This document shows positions 8,079-15,902 of a stretch of 64,000 nucleotides of DNA, piece after piece. A program made the position numbers and the translations under genes. The stretch's first letter is position 1; each line of letters opens with the position of its first letter. The stretch lies in contig VXME01000040.1 in assembly GCA_009861545.1 (NCBI GenBank), positions 98,130 to 162,129 on the forward strand, given 5' to 3'. The stretch comes from Acidobacteriota bacterium (lineage in GTDB: Bacteria; Acidobacteriota; Vicinamibacteria; Vicinamibacterales; UBA8438). The notes under the pieces were generated by a model. That model did not search any database, was not told the DNA's origin, and saw nothing but the letters and a program-made list of their open reading frames with translations.

Positions 8079-9143
8079 CTGGACCCACCGGCCCGTACCC
8101 GCGCGATCGCCAGCATCTGCCGGCTCGCCGGAGCGACGGCCCTGGCCTTGGCGTTCGCACCGCTCGTCACTCCCGCACCGGAGGCCTCGCACCACGTCGA
8201 GATCCTGCACTCCACCGGCGGTCTGCCACCGCACATCGTCGGCACGTTCCGTGAACCGAGCGTCTTCCAGCAGGCGCCCGACGGGCGGTACTTCGTGTTC
8301 GACCGGCGCGGGCATGCGGTCCATCGGATCGCCCCTGACCGCACCGTAACCACGCGGCTCGTACAGGTCGGTCCCGAAGACGGCCGGATCCTGGGCGCGA
8401 GCACGTTCGATCTCGGGCCCGGCTCCCGGTTCGTCGTCGCGGACGCGCCCGGCGGCCGGGAACGCGTCCAGATCTTCGATCTCGACGGCGGGCGCCTGGG
8501 CAGCTTCCGGCTGCCGGGTCGTGCCGCGCCGCGACTCACCCTCGGCCCGATCGTCCTGAACGGCATCGGCTCGCTGGAATTCACCGGCCGGTCGATGCTG
8601 ATGAACCAGCCGGAGATCGGCGGACTGATCACCCGCTTCAGCCTGAACGGGCATCCGTACCAGACGTTCGGCTCCTTCCGCTCGACGGGTCACGAAGCCA
8701 ATCGCGACCTGCATCTCGCCCTGAACAGCGGGTTGCCGCTCGCGGACCCGTTCGGCGAACACTATTTCGTCTTCCAGTCGGGTCGGCCGCTCTTCCGCAA
8801 GTACGACAGCGCCGGGACCCTGCTCTTCGAACGTCACATCGAAGGCGTCGAGCTGGATCCACTGATCAACGCGCTTCCGACGGTCTGGCCCACCCGCCCG
8901 GACGACCGCGGCCGGGAACTGCCGCTGGTTCCGCCCACGGTCCGCACCGCCGCGGTCGACCGTACCGGCAACCTGTGGGTCGCCCTGTCGACGCCGTTCC
9001 TCTACGTCTACGATCCGTCCGGCGAGAAGATTCGCACGGTCCGCCTGCAGGCGGCGGGCGTCGTGCACCCGTCGAGCCTGCACTTCCCGGACGAACGGCG
9101 GATGCTGGTCGCCCCCGGGTGCTACGAATTCACCGTGTGGTGA
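8079..9143 (+). CDS. secreted protein of unknown function, probable beta-propeller, CTG start
   Basis: The reading frame has no ATG, GTG or TTG before the signal peptide. AAGGAG (8067-8072) sits 6 bp before a CTG at 8079, the ideal spacing, so CTG is the likely start. The 354-residue product begins with a signal peptide (hydrophobic stretch about residues 12-28, then A-P-E-A-S). The rest has repeated strands of the type R-Y-F-V-F-D-R-R-G-H-A-V and L-W-V-A-L-S-T-P-F-L-Y-V-Y-D-P-S-G-E-K, spaced about 45-55 residues, resembling NHL or six-bladed propeller repeats. Function is unknown. It follows E1 by 14 bp and overlaps the convergent transporter gene by 14 bp. A TTG inside the signal segment is a weaker alternative. 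Confidence 0.72.
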   Translation: MDPPARTRAIASICRLAGATALALAFAPLVTPAPEASHHVEILHSTGGLPPHIVGTFREPSVFQQAPDGRYFVFDRRGHAVHRIAPDRTVTTRLVQVGPEDGRILGASTFDLGPGSRFVVADAPGGRERVQIFDLDGGRLGSFRLPGRAAPRLTLGPIVLNGIGSLEFTGRSMLMNQPEIGGLITRFSLNGHPYQTFGSFRSTGHEANRDLHLALNSGLPLADPFGEHYFVFQSGRPLFRKYDSAGTLLFERHIEGVELDPLINALPTVWPTRPDDRGRELPLVPPTVRTAAVDRTGNLWVALSTPFLYVYDPSGEKIRTVRLQAAGVVHPSSLHFPDERRMLVAPGCYEFTVW

Positions 9144-10053
9144 CGGGGGCGGGAGCGGCCGATCCCTCCGCCCTCGTCAGCACCAGGCCGCCCAGCACGA
9201 GTACGGCGCCGCCGATGCGGGCAGCCCCGAGCGGCTCTCCCAGCCAGACGGCCCCGACCGCCATGGCGGCGACCGGCACGAGATTGGAGTAGACCGAGGT
9301 CCGGGCGCTGCCGAGTCTCTTGACGCCGGTGTACCAGATGATGTGCGCCACGGAGAGCGCCAGGAACCCCGAGACGACGAGCGCCACCCACGCCCAGCCG
9401 CTGACGGCTCCCCAGTCGAGCTCCAGCAGATCGGGCACCCCGAACGGCGCGTAGCACAGCGTGCCGACCAGCGTGGCGTAGGCCGACAACTGAAGCGGCG
9501 AGTAGCGTACCAGCAGCGCCCGCGATCCGGTCGTGTACCAGGCCCAGCACCAGAGGGCGACCAGCGTCATGGCGTCGCCGGTGAGCGTCGTCGGCGTGGC
9601 GCCGGCCCCCCGCCCGGCCACCAGATAGACGCCGGCCACGGCAAGCGCGACCCCCAGCCACTGACGCCCGCCGACCGCTTCCCGCCGCCGACTCAGCGCG
9701 TTGAGCGCCAGCACGGCGATCGGCATGCAACCGAGGATCAACGAGCTGTTGGCGACGGTAGTGCGCGCCAGACCGCTGACGAAAGCCAACTGATAGCCGC
9801 AATGGCCAACCGCGCCCAGAGCCACCAGCGCCGGCCAGTCGCGGCGGGCGGGAACCGCCTCGCCGGACAGACGCGAGGCGCACAGAAGCACCACACACGC
9901 CGTCGCGATCCGCAGTGCGTTGAACGCGAAGGCCGGAATCTCCTCGATGGCGGACTTGACGACCGAAAAGTTGCTGCCCCAGATCAGCACCAGGAGCAGC
10001 AGAAGCGCATCGAGCGGGGTCAGGCTGATGCGGAGCGTTCCGCGGCTCACCAC
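9130..10053 (-). CDS. EamA/DMT-family transporter
   Basis: The 307-residue protein has ten hydrophobic segments in two tandem EamA halves (first about residues 13-140, second about 155-295). The first begins L-I-W-G-S-N-F-S-V-V-K and the second contains W-Y-T-T-G-S-R. Family members export small metabolites such as amino acids or carry nucleotide sugars; the substrate cannot be told. The start is a GTG followed by another GTG. Its 3' end overlaps the convergent secreted-protein gene. Confidence 0.85.
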   Translation of the reverse strand: MVSRGTLRISLTPLDALLLLLVLIWGSNFSVVKSAIEEIPAFAFNALRIATACVVLLCASRLSGEAVPARRDWPALVALGAVGHCGYQLAFVSGLARTTVANSSLILGCMPIAVLALNALSRRREAVGGRQWLGVALAVAGVYLVAGRGAGATPTTLTGDAMTLVALWCWAWYTTGSRALLVRYSPLQLSAYATLVGTLCYAPFGVPDLLELDWGAVSGWAWVALVVSGFLALSVAHIIWYTGVKRLGSARTSVYSNLVPVAAMAVGAVWLGEPLGAARIGGAVLVLGGLVLTRAEGSAAPAPVTTR

Positions 10054-10097
10054 GGGCGCCGTCCCGGCACCGCGGCGGAACGGATTGCCCCCGTGCG

Positions 10098-10126
10098 TTG
10101 CCTCATCGGTGGCCCCTTGGTATCAT
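10098..10126 (+). promoter_or_regulatory. promoter of the F0 ATP synthase operon
   Basis: TTGCCT (10098-10103) and TATCAT (10121-10126) are separated by 17 bp on the plus strand, 97 bp before the atpZ ATG. The segment lies between the divergent transporter gene and atpZ. Confidence 0.6.
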
Positions 10127-10222
10127 TGGCTGTTTGTTCGGTCGCGGAGGGCGGTCGCCATATCAGATTGCTTCGGCTGCAGGGCCGGCGGCCCTCGAAG
10201 CGCGCCGGTGGCGGGAAAGAGA

Positions 10223-10465
10223 ATGCCCGGCGAGCGGGAGTCGTTCGTAGCCGGGTCCCTGCGGCATCTGCAAGACAATATCCGCAGGGCCGGACCGGCT
10301 GCAACGGCCAGCTATTCGTTGATTGGAGCCGTTCTCCTGCTCGGTGGCGGAGGACATCTGGTAGACCGCTGGCAGGGGACGGAACCCTGGGGGCTGCTGG
10401 CGGGTCTGTTGACCGGACTGGTCGTCGGGTTCTACGAGCTGGCGAAGACGGTCTGGAAGCCGTGA
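10223..10465 (+). CDS. atpZ: AtpZ-like ATP synthase accessory protein
   Basis: The 80-residue protein has two membrane segments (about residues 29-43 and 53-75) joined by a short loop with D-R-W-Q-G-T-E-P-W-G, the F0F1 assembly AtpZ/AtpI-type layout. It stands first in the F0 operon, directly before an AtpI-like gene, as is common. AtpZ is linked to c-ring assembly and Mg2+/Ca2+ handling in other bacteria. The ATG at 10223 is preceded by a purine-rich GGGAAAGAG. Confidence 0.8.
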   Translation: MPGERESFVAGSLRHLQDNIRRAGPAATASYSLIGAVLLLGGGGHLVDRWQGTEPWGLLAGLLTGLVVGFYELAKTVWKP

Positions 10466-10468
10466 CTG

Positions 10469-10819
10469 ATGGGGACCGTCTGGATAGCGGCCGCGATTCT
10501 GGCCACTGGGAGCGCACTGCTGGCGCTGGTCGTGTCCGATGCGGCGGTCGAGATCATGCTCGGGCTGTTGGCCCCGCTGGTCGTCGCCCTTGGCTCGTGG
10601 AGACTGATGGAAAGCGCGCACCGACGCAGTCCGGAGCGCTTGTCGCGATTGATGGTTTATGCGTTCCTGGGGAAGCTCGTGTTCTTCGCCGTCTACCTGA
10701 CCGTGACCGTCGGCGCCTTTTCGCTCGACAGGACGTGGTTCATCGGCGCCTTCGCCGTCTCGTTCGTGGTTCTGCACCTCACCGAGGCCGTGCAGTTGCA
10801 ACGCCTGCAAGCCGGTTGA
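10469..10819 (+). CDS. atpI: AtpI-like ATP synthase protein I
   Basis: The 116-residue protein has four hydrophobic segments and a basic loop in the middle (S-A-H-R-R-S-P-E-R-L), as in AtpI. It starts 3 bp after the atpZ stop and precedes atpB. AtpI assists assembly of the c-ring. Sequence conservation is weak in this family, so position carries much of the call. Confidence 0.65.
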   Translation: MGTVWIAAAILATGSALLALVVSDAAVEIMLGLLAPLVVALGSWRLMESAHRRSPERLSRLMVYAFLGKLVFFAVYLTVTVGAFSLDRTWFIGAFAVSFVVLHLTEAVQLQRLQAG

Positions 10820-10874
10820 CCGGACGAGACCGGAGCGGACCTTCCACCTGACGCATCCAGACTTCAACAGAAGC

Positions 10875-11843
10875 ATGCAGCAACCCGACCACACCGAAGC
10901 GACGGAACAAGCCGCCGGACACGTCGAAGCCGCGGAACACGCCGGCGATCACGCCGCGGAAGGATTCAATGCAGGCGAAGTGATCATCGAGCACGTCGCG
11001 AACAGCTCGTTCGAGCACCCGATCCTGCATCTGCCGCCGCTCCTCGGCATCGACTTCTCGGTGACGAAGCACGTCTTCATGCTGCTCCTGGTGGCGACCG
11101 CGGTCTTCCTGCTGGTCACGACCGCCGTGCGGCGCTACCTGCGGCAGGACCGACTCGTACCGGGCGGCTTCATGAACGCCCTGGAGTTCGTCGTCGAGTT
11201 CATCCGGGACTCGATCGTACTGCCGAACGTGGGCGCGAAGTACGTCGGAACGTGGGCGCCGCTCGTGCTCACCTTCTTCTTCTTCATCCTGGGCGCGAAC
11301 ATGATCGGGCTGATTCCGATCTTCGAGGTGCTCGGTCTGATCGACCACTACGTGCTGCATACCGGCGAGCACTCGCTCATCAAGAACATCGTTCACGGCG
11401 GGACGACCGCTACGGGAAACTTCAACGTCACCGCGGCCCTTGCCACCATCACGTTCGTCTCGATCATCGTCGCCGGCAGCCTGGCCCACGGCTTCATCCG
11501 GCACTGGATCAACCTGGTGCCCCACGGACTCGCCTGGCCGCTCTACATTCTGCTGATCCCGATCGAGATCATGGGCATGTTCGTCAAGCCGTTTGCGCTC
11601 ACGATGCGACTGGCCGCCAACATGACCGGCGGACACATCGCGATCCTGGCGATTCTGTCGTTCGTGTTCATCTTCACGGAGCAGTTCGGTTCCGCGGCCG
11701 GCATCGGGGTCGGCATCGTCGCCTCGATACCGCTTGCCGTCGGCATCAACGCACTCGAGATCATCATCGTCTTCGTCCAGGCGTATGTCTTCACGCTGCT
11801 GTCGGCCGTGTTCATCGGCATGGCCATCAACGTGCATCACTAG
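10875..11843 (+). CDS. atpB: F0F1 ATP synthase subunit a
   Basis: The 322-residue membrane protein carries the essential Arg at position 245 (L-T-M-R-L-A-A-N-M-T-G-G-H), which faces the c-ring carboxylate during proton transfer, and a C-terminal helix with Q-A-Y-V-F-T-L-L-S. The N-terminus has an unusual 45-residue hydrophilic stretch rich in H, E, A and T (repeats of E-A-A-E/T-E-H) before the first membrane segment, longer than in E. coli. It lies between atpI and atpE. Confidence 0.95.
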   Translation: MQQPDHTEATEQAAGHVEAAEHAGDHAAEGFNAGEVIIEHVANSSFEHPILHLPPLLGIDFSVTKHVFMLLLVATAVFLLVTTAVRRYLRQDRLVPGGFMNALEFVVEFIRDSIVLPNVGAKYVGTWAPLVLTFFFFILGANMIGLIPIFEVLGLIDHYVLHTGEHSLIKNIVHGGTTATGNFNVTAALATITFVSIIVAGSLAHGFIRHWINLVPHGLAWPLYILLIPIEIMGMFVKPFALTMRLAANMTGGHIAILAILSFVFIFTEQFGSAAGIGVGIVASIPLAVGINALEIIIVFVQAYVFTLLSAVFIGMAINVHH

Positions 11844-11862
11844 GGAAACGGAGGTTACCTGA

Positions 11863-12081
11863 ATGGAAGAGCTTCACCTGCTCGGTGCGGGATTGGGACT
11901 CGGGATGATCGTGATCGGTGCGGGTCTGGGAATCGGCAGATTCGCCGCCGCCGCCGCCGAGGGTATCGCAAGGCAACCGAACGCCGCGGCGCAGATTACC
12001 GGCGCCATCAACCTGCCGCTGTTCTTGCTCGAAGGCGTCGCGATTCTGGCCGAGGTCTTCATTCTGATCCTCATGCTGTAG
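11863..12081 (+). CDS. atpE: F0F1 ATP synthase subunit c
   Basis: The 72-residue protein is a hairpin of two helices. The loop is A-R-Q-P and the ion-binding carboxylate is Glu57 (F-L-L-E-G-V-A-I-L). The helix-1 position that is Gln in sodium-type rings is Arg26 here, and Glu57 is followed by Gly rather than Ser or Thr, so a proton-driven ring is likely. A second acidic residue, Glu64, lies one and a half turns further in helix 2. It follows atpB by 19 bp. Confidence 0.95.
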   Translation: MEELHLLGAGLGLGMIVIGAGLGIGRFAAAAAEGIARQPNAAAQITGAINLPLFLLEGVAILAEVFILILML

Positions 12082-12091
12082 GAATCGGATC

Positions 12092-12598
12092 ATGGACAAT
12101 CCGCTCGTCCAGCTCGATCCGGGACTGTTCTTCTGGACCATAGCGGTCTTCCTGACGCTGCTGTTCCTGCTGAAGAAGTTCGCGTGGGGACCGCTCCTCG
12201 CGGCGCTCGAGGAACGGAAGGCCGGGATCCGCAAGTCACTCGACGACGCCGACACCGCCAAGCGCGAGCTGGCGGAGTTGCAGTCGACGACCAGCGCCCT
12301 CATCGGCAAGGCTCGCACCGAAGCCGACGCCATCCTGTCGGAGGCACGGGCGGACGGTGCGAAAATCCGACAGGAACTGCGCGAACTCGCGCAGCAGGAA
12401 GCACAGGCGATCAAGCGCGACGCTCAGCAGCAGATCCAGTTGGAACGGGATCGTACCGTTTCCGAGCTTCGCCGGGAGGCGGTGGAGCTGTCGGTGATGA
12501 TTGCCTCGAAGCTCATCCGCCGGAACCTGACCCGGGAAGACAACGCGGCGCTCATCGACGAGGCGCTGCAGCAGGTCGACTCCAACCGCATTCAGTGA
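12092..12598 (+). CDS. atpF: F0F1 ATP synthase subunit b
   Basis: The 168-residue protein has one N-terminal membrane helix (about residues 8-28, F-F-W-T-I-A-V-F-L-T-L-L-F-L-L-K-K-F-A-W) followed by a long charged coiled coil, as in the peripheral stalk b subunit. It is the last F0 gene; no atpH, A, G, D or C gene follows, the next gene being the convergent nuoN. Confidence 0.95.
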   Translation: MDNPLVQLDPGLFFWTIAVFLTLLFLLKKFAWGPLLAALEERKAGIRKSLDDADTAKRELAELQSTTSALIGKARTEADAILSEARADGAKIRQELRELAQQEAQAIKRDAQQQIQLERDRTVSELRREAVELSVMIASKLIRRNLTREDNAALIDEALQQVDSNRIQ

Positions 12599-12605
12599 GG
12601 CAGCC

Positions 12606-12631
12606 CCGCCGCCCTTTGTTCGGGGCGGCGG
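12606..12631 (+). terminator. GC hairpin after atpF
   Basis: CCGCCGCCC (12606-12614) pairs with GGGCGGCGG (12623-12631) around an 8-nt loop, 7 bp after the atpF stop. There is no T-run, so it may be a weak or Rho-assisted terminator, or a 3' stabilising structure. Confidence 0.5.
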
Positions 12632-12717
12632 CGGCCCCCCGGCTCAGCGACCCCATCGCTGAACGCCGTCCCGCGCACATCAGCCACCCCACCACGGGCG
12701 CCGGCTGCAAGACCCTG

Positions 12718-12740
12718 CGCGACCCGACCGACGGGTCGCG
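12718..12740. repeat. 9-bp hairpin, REP-like family 2 copy
   Basis: CGCGACCCG and CGGGTCGCG form a perfect 9-bp stem around ACCGA. With the flanking GCGTTG it resembles the hairpin after murJ. It lies between the convergent atp and nuo operons. Confidence 0.5.
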
Positions 12741-12755
12741 TTGAGCATTCGCCGG

Positions 12756-12782
12756 CCAGAGTCCTGCGGCGCAGGACTCTGG
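12756..12782. terminator. perfect 12-bp hairpin between convergent atp and nuo operons
   Basis: Two perfect 12-base arms (CCAGAGTCCTGC and its complement) flank a GGC loop. The palindrome reads the same from both sides and lies 30 bp after the nuoN stop, so it can serve both operons. No T-run follows on either strand. Confidence 0.5.
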
Positions 12783-12812
12783 CTGGCTCGAGCGTCGGAG
12801 GAACGTCCAGGC

Positions 12813-14282
12813 CTACCGGAGCGCCGCAGTCGACACGGCCGAGCCGAACATGTCGGCGGCGATCTGCGCGTGGTCGAACAGAACCTGGGGATAGACGCCG
12901 AACAGAAGGGAACCGACGACGGCAATGACCAGTGCGGTCGCCATGGCGGGACTCATCACGATGTCCGAGCCGGCCGTCTCGTCCTTCAGCCACATGAAGA
13001 CGATGACCCGGTAGTAGTAGTAGAGCGAGATGACGCTGTTGACGACGAAGATGACCGCGAGCCAGACGAAACCCGACTCGATAGCGGCCCCGAACAGCCA
13101 CAGCTTGCCCATGAATCCGGCGGTCGGCGGAATGCCGCCGAGCGACAACATGAAAATCAACATGGCGATCGCGGCAAAGGGCTTGCGGAGATACAGCCCG
13201 CTCAGGTCCTTGAGCTCGTCGCCGATGACATCCTGCCGCCGCAGCATGGCCACCACGGCGAAGGCGCCGAGCTGCATGAACACGTAGACCCAGAGATACA
13301 CCAGCGCCGCCGCGACCCCGCGCTCCGTCGCCGCCACCACGCCGATCAGGATGTAGCCGGCGTGCGCGATGGACGAATAGGCGAGCATGCGCTTGATGTT
13401 GCTCTGCGTGATCGCGGCGATGTTGCCCACGGTCATCGTGACCGCGGCGAGCACCCAGAAGAGCAGTTGCCAGTCGGCGACCAGACTCGGCAGTCCCTCG
13501 ATGAAGATCCGCAGAATCATCGCGAACGAAGCCGCCTTGGAGCCGACCGACAGGTACGCCGTCACCGGAGTGGGGGCCCCCTCGTAGACGTCCGGCGCCC
13601 ACATGTGGAACGGGACCGCCGCGATCTTGAATCCCATCCCGGCGACCAGCAGCACCAGCGCCAGCGACACCGTCAGGCTCCGCTCGCCCCCGGCCAGCGC
13701 CTCGGCCATGCCGCTGAGGTGGGTCGTACCCGTGGCGCCATAGAACAACGACATGCCGTAGAGCAGGATGCCGAGCGAGAATGCGCCGAGCAGGAAGTAC
13801 TTGACCGACGCCTCGTTCGACCGCTGGTTGGGCTTCAGATACCCCGCCAGGATGTAGAACGAGATGGCCATCGTCTCGAGCCCGATGAAGAGCGTGATCA
13901 GGTCGATGCCGCTCGCCATGAACAGCATGCCGAGCGTCGCACAGAGGATGAGGAAGTAGTACTCGCCGGCGCGGACGGCCTCGACGCGCAGGTATGACGG
14001 CGACATCAGGACCGTCAGCAGCGCCGACACGATGATGATCACCTTGAAGAACGTCGCGAAGCCGTCGACCGCCAGCAGCCCGGCCGAGATCGTCGTGTCC
14101 ACGCCGGTGAACCCGCCGACCGCCGCCCCGGTCACGGCCAGGGTGAGCAGGGTCATGCCCAGGGTCGCCTCTTCGCGACGCGGAAACAGGACGTCGATCA
14201 CGAGGACGAGCAACGCCCCGCCCGTGAGCAGCAACTCGGGCAGCAAGTAGTAGAAGTCGGCGGCAGTGAACCCGGCAGGCAT
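12813..14282 (-). CDS. nuoN: NADH-quinone oxidoreductase subunit N
   Basis: The 489-residue, about 14-helix protein belongs to the antiporter-like subunits of complex I. The Lys/Glu proton-path residues are visible in F-I-G-L-E-T-M-A-I-S and in the K-P-N-Q-R-S-N-E-A-S-V-K-Y-F-L-L-G-A block. It is the last gene of the nuo operon (order L-M-N at the 3' end is standard) and starts 30 bp after nuoM. Confidence 0.95.
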   Translation of the reverse strand: MPAGFTAADFYYLLPELLLTGGALLVLVIDVLFPRREEATLGMTLLTLAVTGAAVGGFTGVDTTISAGLLAVDGFATFFKVIIIVSALLTVLMSPSYLRVEAVRAGEYYFLILCATLGMLFMASGIDLITLFIGLETMAISFYILAGYLKPNQRSNEASVKYFLLGAFSLGILLYGMSLFYGATGTTHLSGMAEALAGGERSLTVSLALVLLVAGMGFKIAAVPFHMWAPDVYEGAPTPVTAYLSVGSKAASFAMILRIFIEGLPSLVADWQLLFWVLAAVTMTVGNIAAITQSNIKRMLAYSSIAHAGYILIGVVAATERGVAAALVYLWVYVFMQLGAFAVVAMLRRQDVIGDELKDLSGLYLRKPFAAIAMLIFMLSLGGIPPTAGFMGKLWLFGAAIESGFVWLAVIFVVNSVISLYYYYRVIVFMWLKDETAGSDIVMSPAMATALVIAVVGSLLFGVYPQVLFDHAQIAADMFGSAVSTAALR

Positions 14283-14312
14283 GCTTGTTCCTGATGCTCC
14301 TGGCGAAGAGGA

Positions 14313-15890
14313 CTAGCGCCCGCCGCCTCGTACCGGCGCCTCGATCACGACCGGCCCACCCGGCCCGCGGCCGTCGACGAGCGCCGCGAAGCGCGGCGTA
14401 TAGTCGCTGTTCACGCGCATCATGACCTTGTCCACCGAGGTCTCGAGCCGGTCGAGGAACGGCTTCGGATAGAGCCCGATCCAGACCGCCAGCACCAGCA
14501 GCGGGACGAACGTGACGAACTCCCGCATGCTGAGATCCGGCAGGTTCTCGTTCTTGGGATTGTCCACCGTGCCGAACATCGTGCGCTGGTACAGCCAGAG
14601 CATGTAGGCGGCGCCGAGGACGATGCCGGACGCGGCGAAGAACGCCCAGGTCTTCTGCACGACGAAGACGCCCTGCAGGATCAGGATCTCGCCGATGAAC
14701 CCGTTCAGGGTCGGCAGCCCGATGGACGACATCGTCATGATGAGGAACACCGCGGCGTAGACCGGCATGACCTTCGACAGCCCCCCGTACTCGGCGATGA
14801 GCCGGGTATGCCGGCGCTCGTACACGATGCCGACGATGAGGAACAGCGCGCCGGTCGAGATGCCGTGGTTGAGCTGCTGGACGATGCTGCCGGTGATGCC
14901 CACCGGCGTCAGGGCGAACATGCCCAGCATCACCATCCCCATGTGGCTGACGCTGGAGTAGGCGACCAGGCGCTTCCAGTCCCGTTGCGCCATCGCCACC
15001 AGGGCCCCGTAGACGATCCCGATGATCGACAGCGCGGCGACCAGCGGCACGAACGCGGCGGTCCCCTCCGGCAGAATCGGCAGGCTGAAACGGATGAAGC
15101 CGTACGTCCCCATCTTCAGGAGGACGGCCGCCAGGATGACCGAGCCCGCAGTCGGCGCGTCGGTGTGGGCGTCGGGCAGCCAGGTGTGGAACGGGAACAT
15201 CGGCACCTTGACCGCGAAGCCCAGGAAGAACGCCAGGAAGATCCACCACTGCATGTCCGCCGGGATGCTCAACTGGTGGAACTGGGTGACGTCGAACGTG
15301 TACACCCCGGTGACGCTGTGGTTGTAGAAGTAGACGGCGAGGATGCCGAGCAGCATGACGACACTGCCGACCAGGGTGAACAGGAAGAACTTGATGGCGG
15401 AGTACAGCCGGTTGTCGCTGCCCCAGATGCCGATCAGGAAGTACATCGGCACCAGCATCACTTCCCAGAACAGGAAGAACAGCAGGAAGTCGAGCGAGAC
15501 GAACGCGCCGATCATCCCGGTCTGCAGCATCAACAGGAAGATGTAGTACTCCTTGACCCGCATGGTGATCGCGGTCCAGGACGACAGCACCGCGATGACG
15601 CCCATCAGCGTCGTCAGCAGGATCAGTAGCACGCTGAAGCCGTCGACCCCGAGGAAGTACTCCGCGCCGATGGAAGGAATCCACGGCAGGCGCTCCACGA
15701 ACTGGAAGTCCGGATTCGCCGTGTCGTAGTGGAACCAGAGCGGCAACGACACCAGGAAGCCGATGAATACGGCGACGTTGGCGATCCAGCGGATCACGTC
15801 CTCCTGCCGCTTCGGCACGAACAGCAGCACGAGCGCGCCGACGAGCGGCGTGAACAGAATCAACGACAGCAGGCTGGAGTCATTACTCAT
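14313..15890 (-). CDS. nuoM: NADH-quinone oxidoreductase subunit M
   Basis: The 525-residue protein is the NuoM/ND4 antiporter-like subunit: F-F-L-F-W-E-V-M-L-V-P-M-Y-F-L-I-G holds the conserved Glu, and K-V-P-M-F-P-F-H-T-W-L-P-D-A-H-T-D-A-P-T holds the conserved Lys and the H-T-W-L-P-D-A-H motif. It pumps protons in the membrane arm of complex I. The C-terminal 35 residues are a hydrophilic Gly/Arg/Pro-rich tail. It lies 12 bp after nuoL. Confidence 0.96.
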   Translation of the reverse strand: MSNDSSLLSLILFTPLVGALVLLFVPKRQEDVIRWIANVAVFIGFLVSLPLWFHYDTANPDFQFVERLPWIPSIGAEYFLGVDGFSVLLILLTTLMGVIAVLSSWTAITMRVKEYYIFLLMLQTGMIGAFVSLDFLLFFLFWEVMLVPMYFLIGIWGSDNRLYSAIKFFLFTLVGSVVMLLGILAVYFYNHSVTGVYTFDVTQFHQLSIPADMQWWIFLAFFLGFAVKVPMFPFHTWLPDAHTDAPTAGSVILAAVLLKMGTYGFIRFSLPILPEGTAAFVPLVAALSIIGIVYGALVAMAQRDWKRLVAYSSVSHMGMVMLGMFALTPVGITGSIVQQLNHGISTGALFLIVGIVYERRHTRLIAEYGGLSKVMPVYAAVFLIMTMSSIGLPTLNGFIGEILILQGVFVVQKTWAFFAASGIVLGAAYMLWLYQRTMFGTVDNPKNENLPDLSMREFVTFVPLLVLAVWIGLYPKPFLDRLETSVDKVMMRVNSDYTPRFAALVDGRGPGGPVVIEAPVRGGGR

Positions 15891-15902
15891 GACAGTGTCC
15901 GA

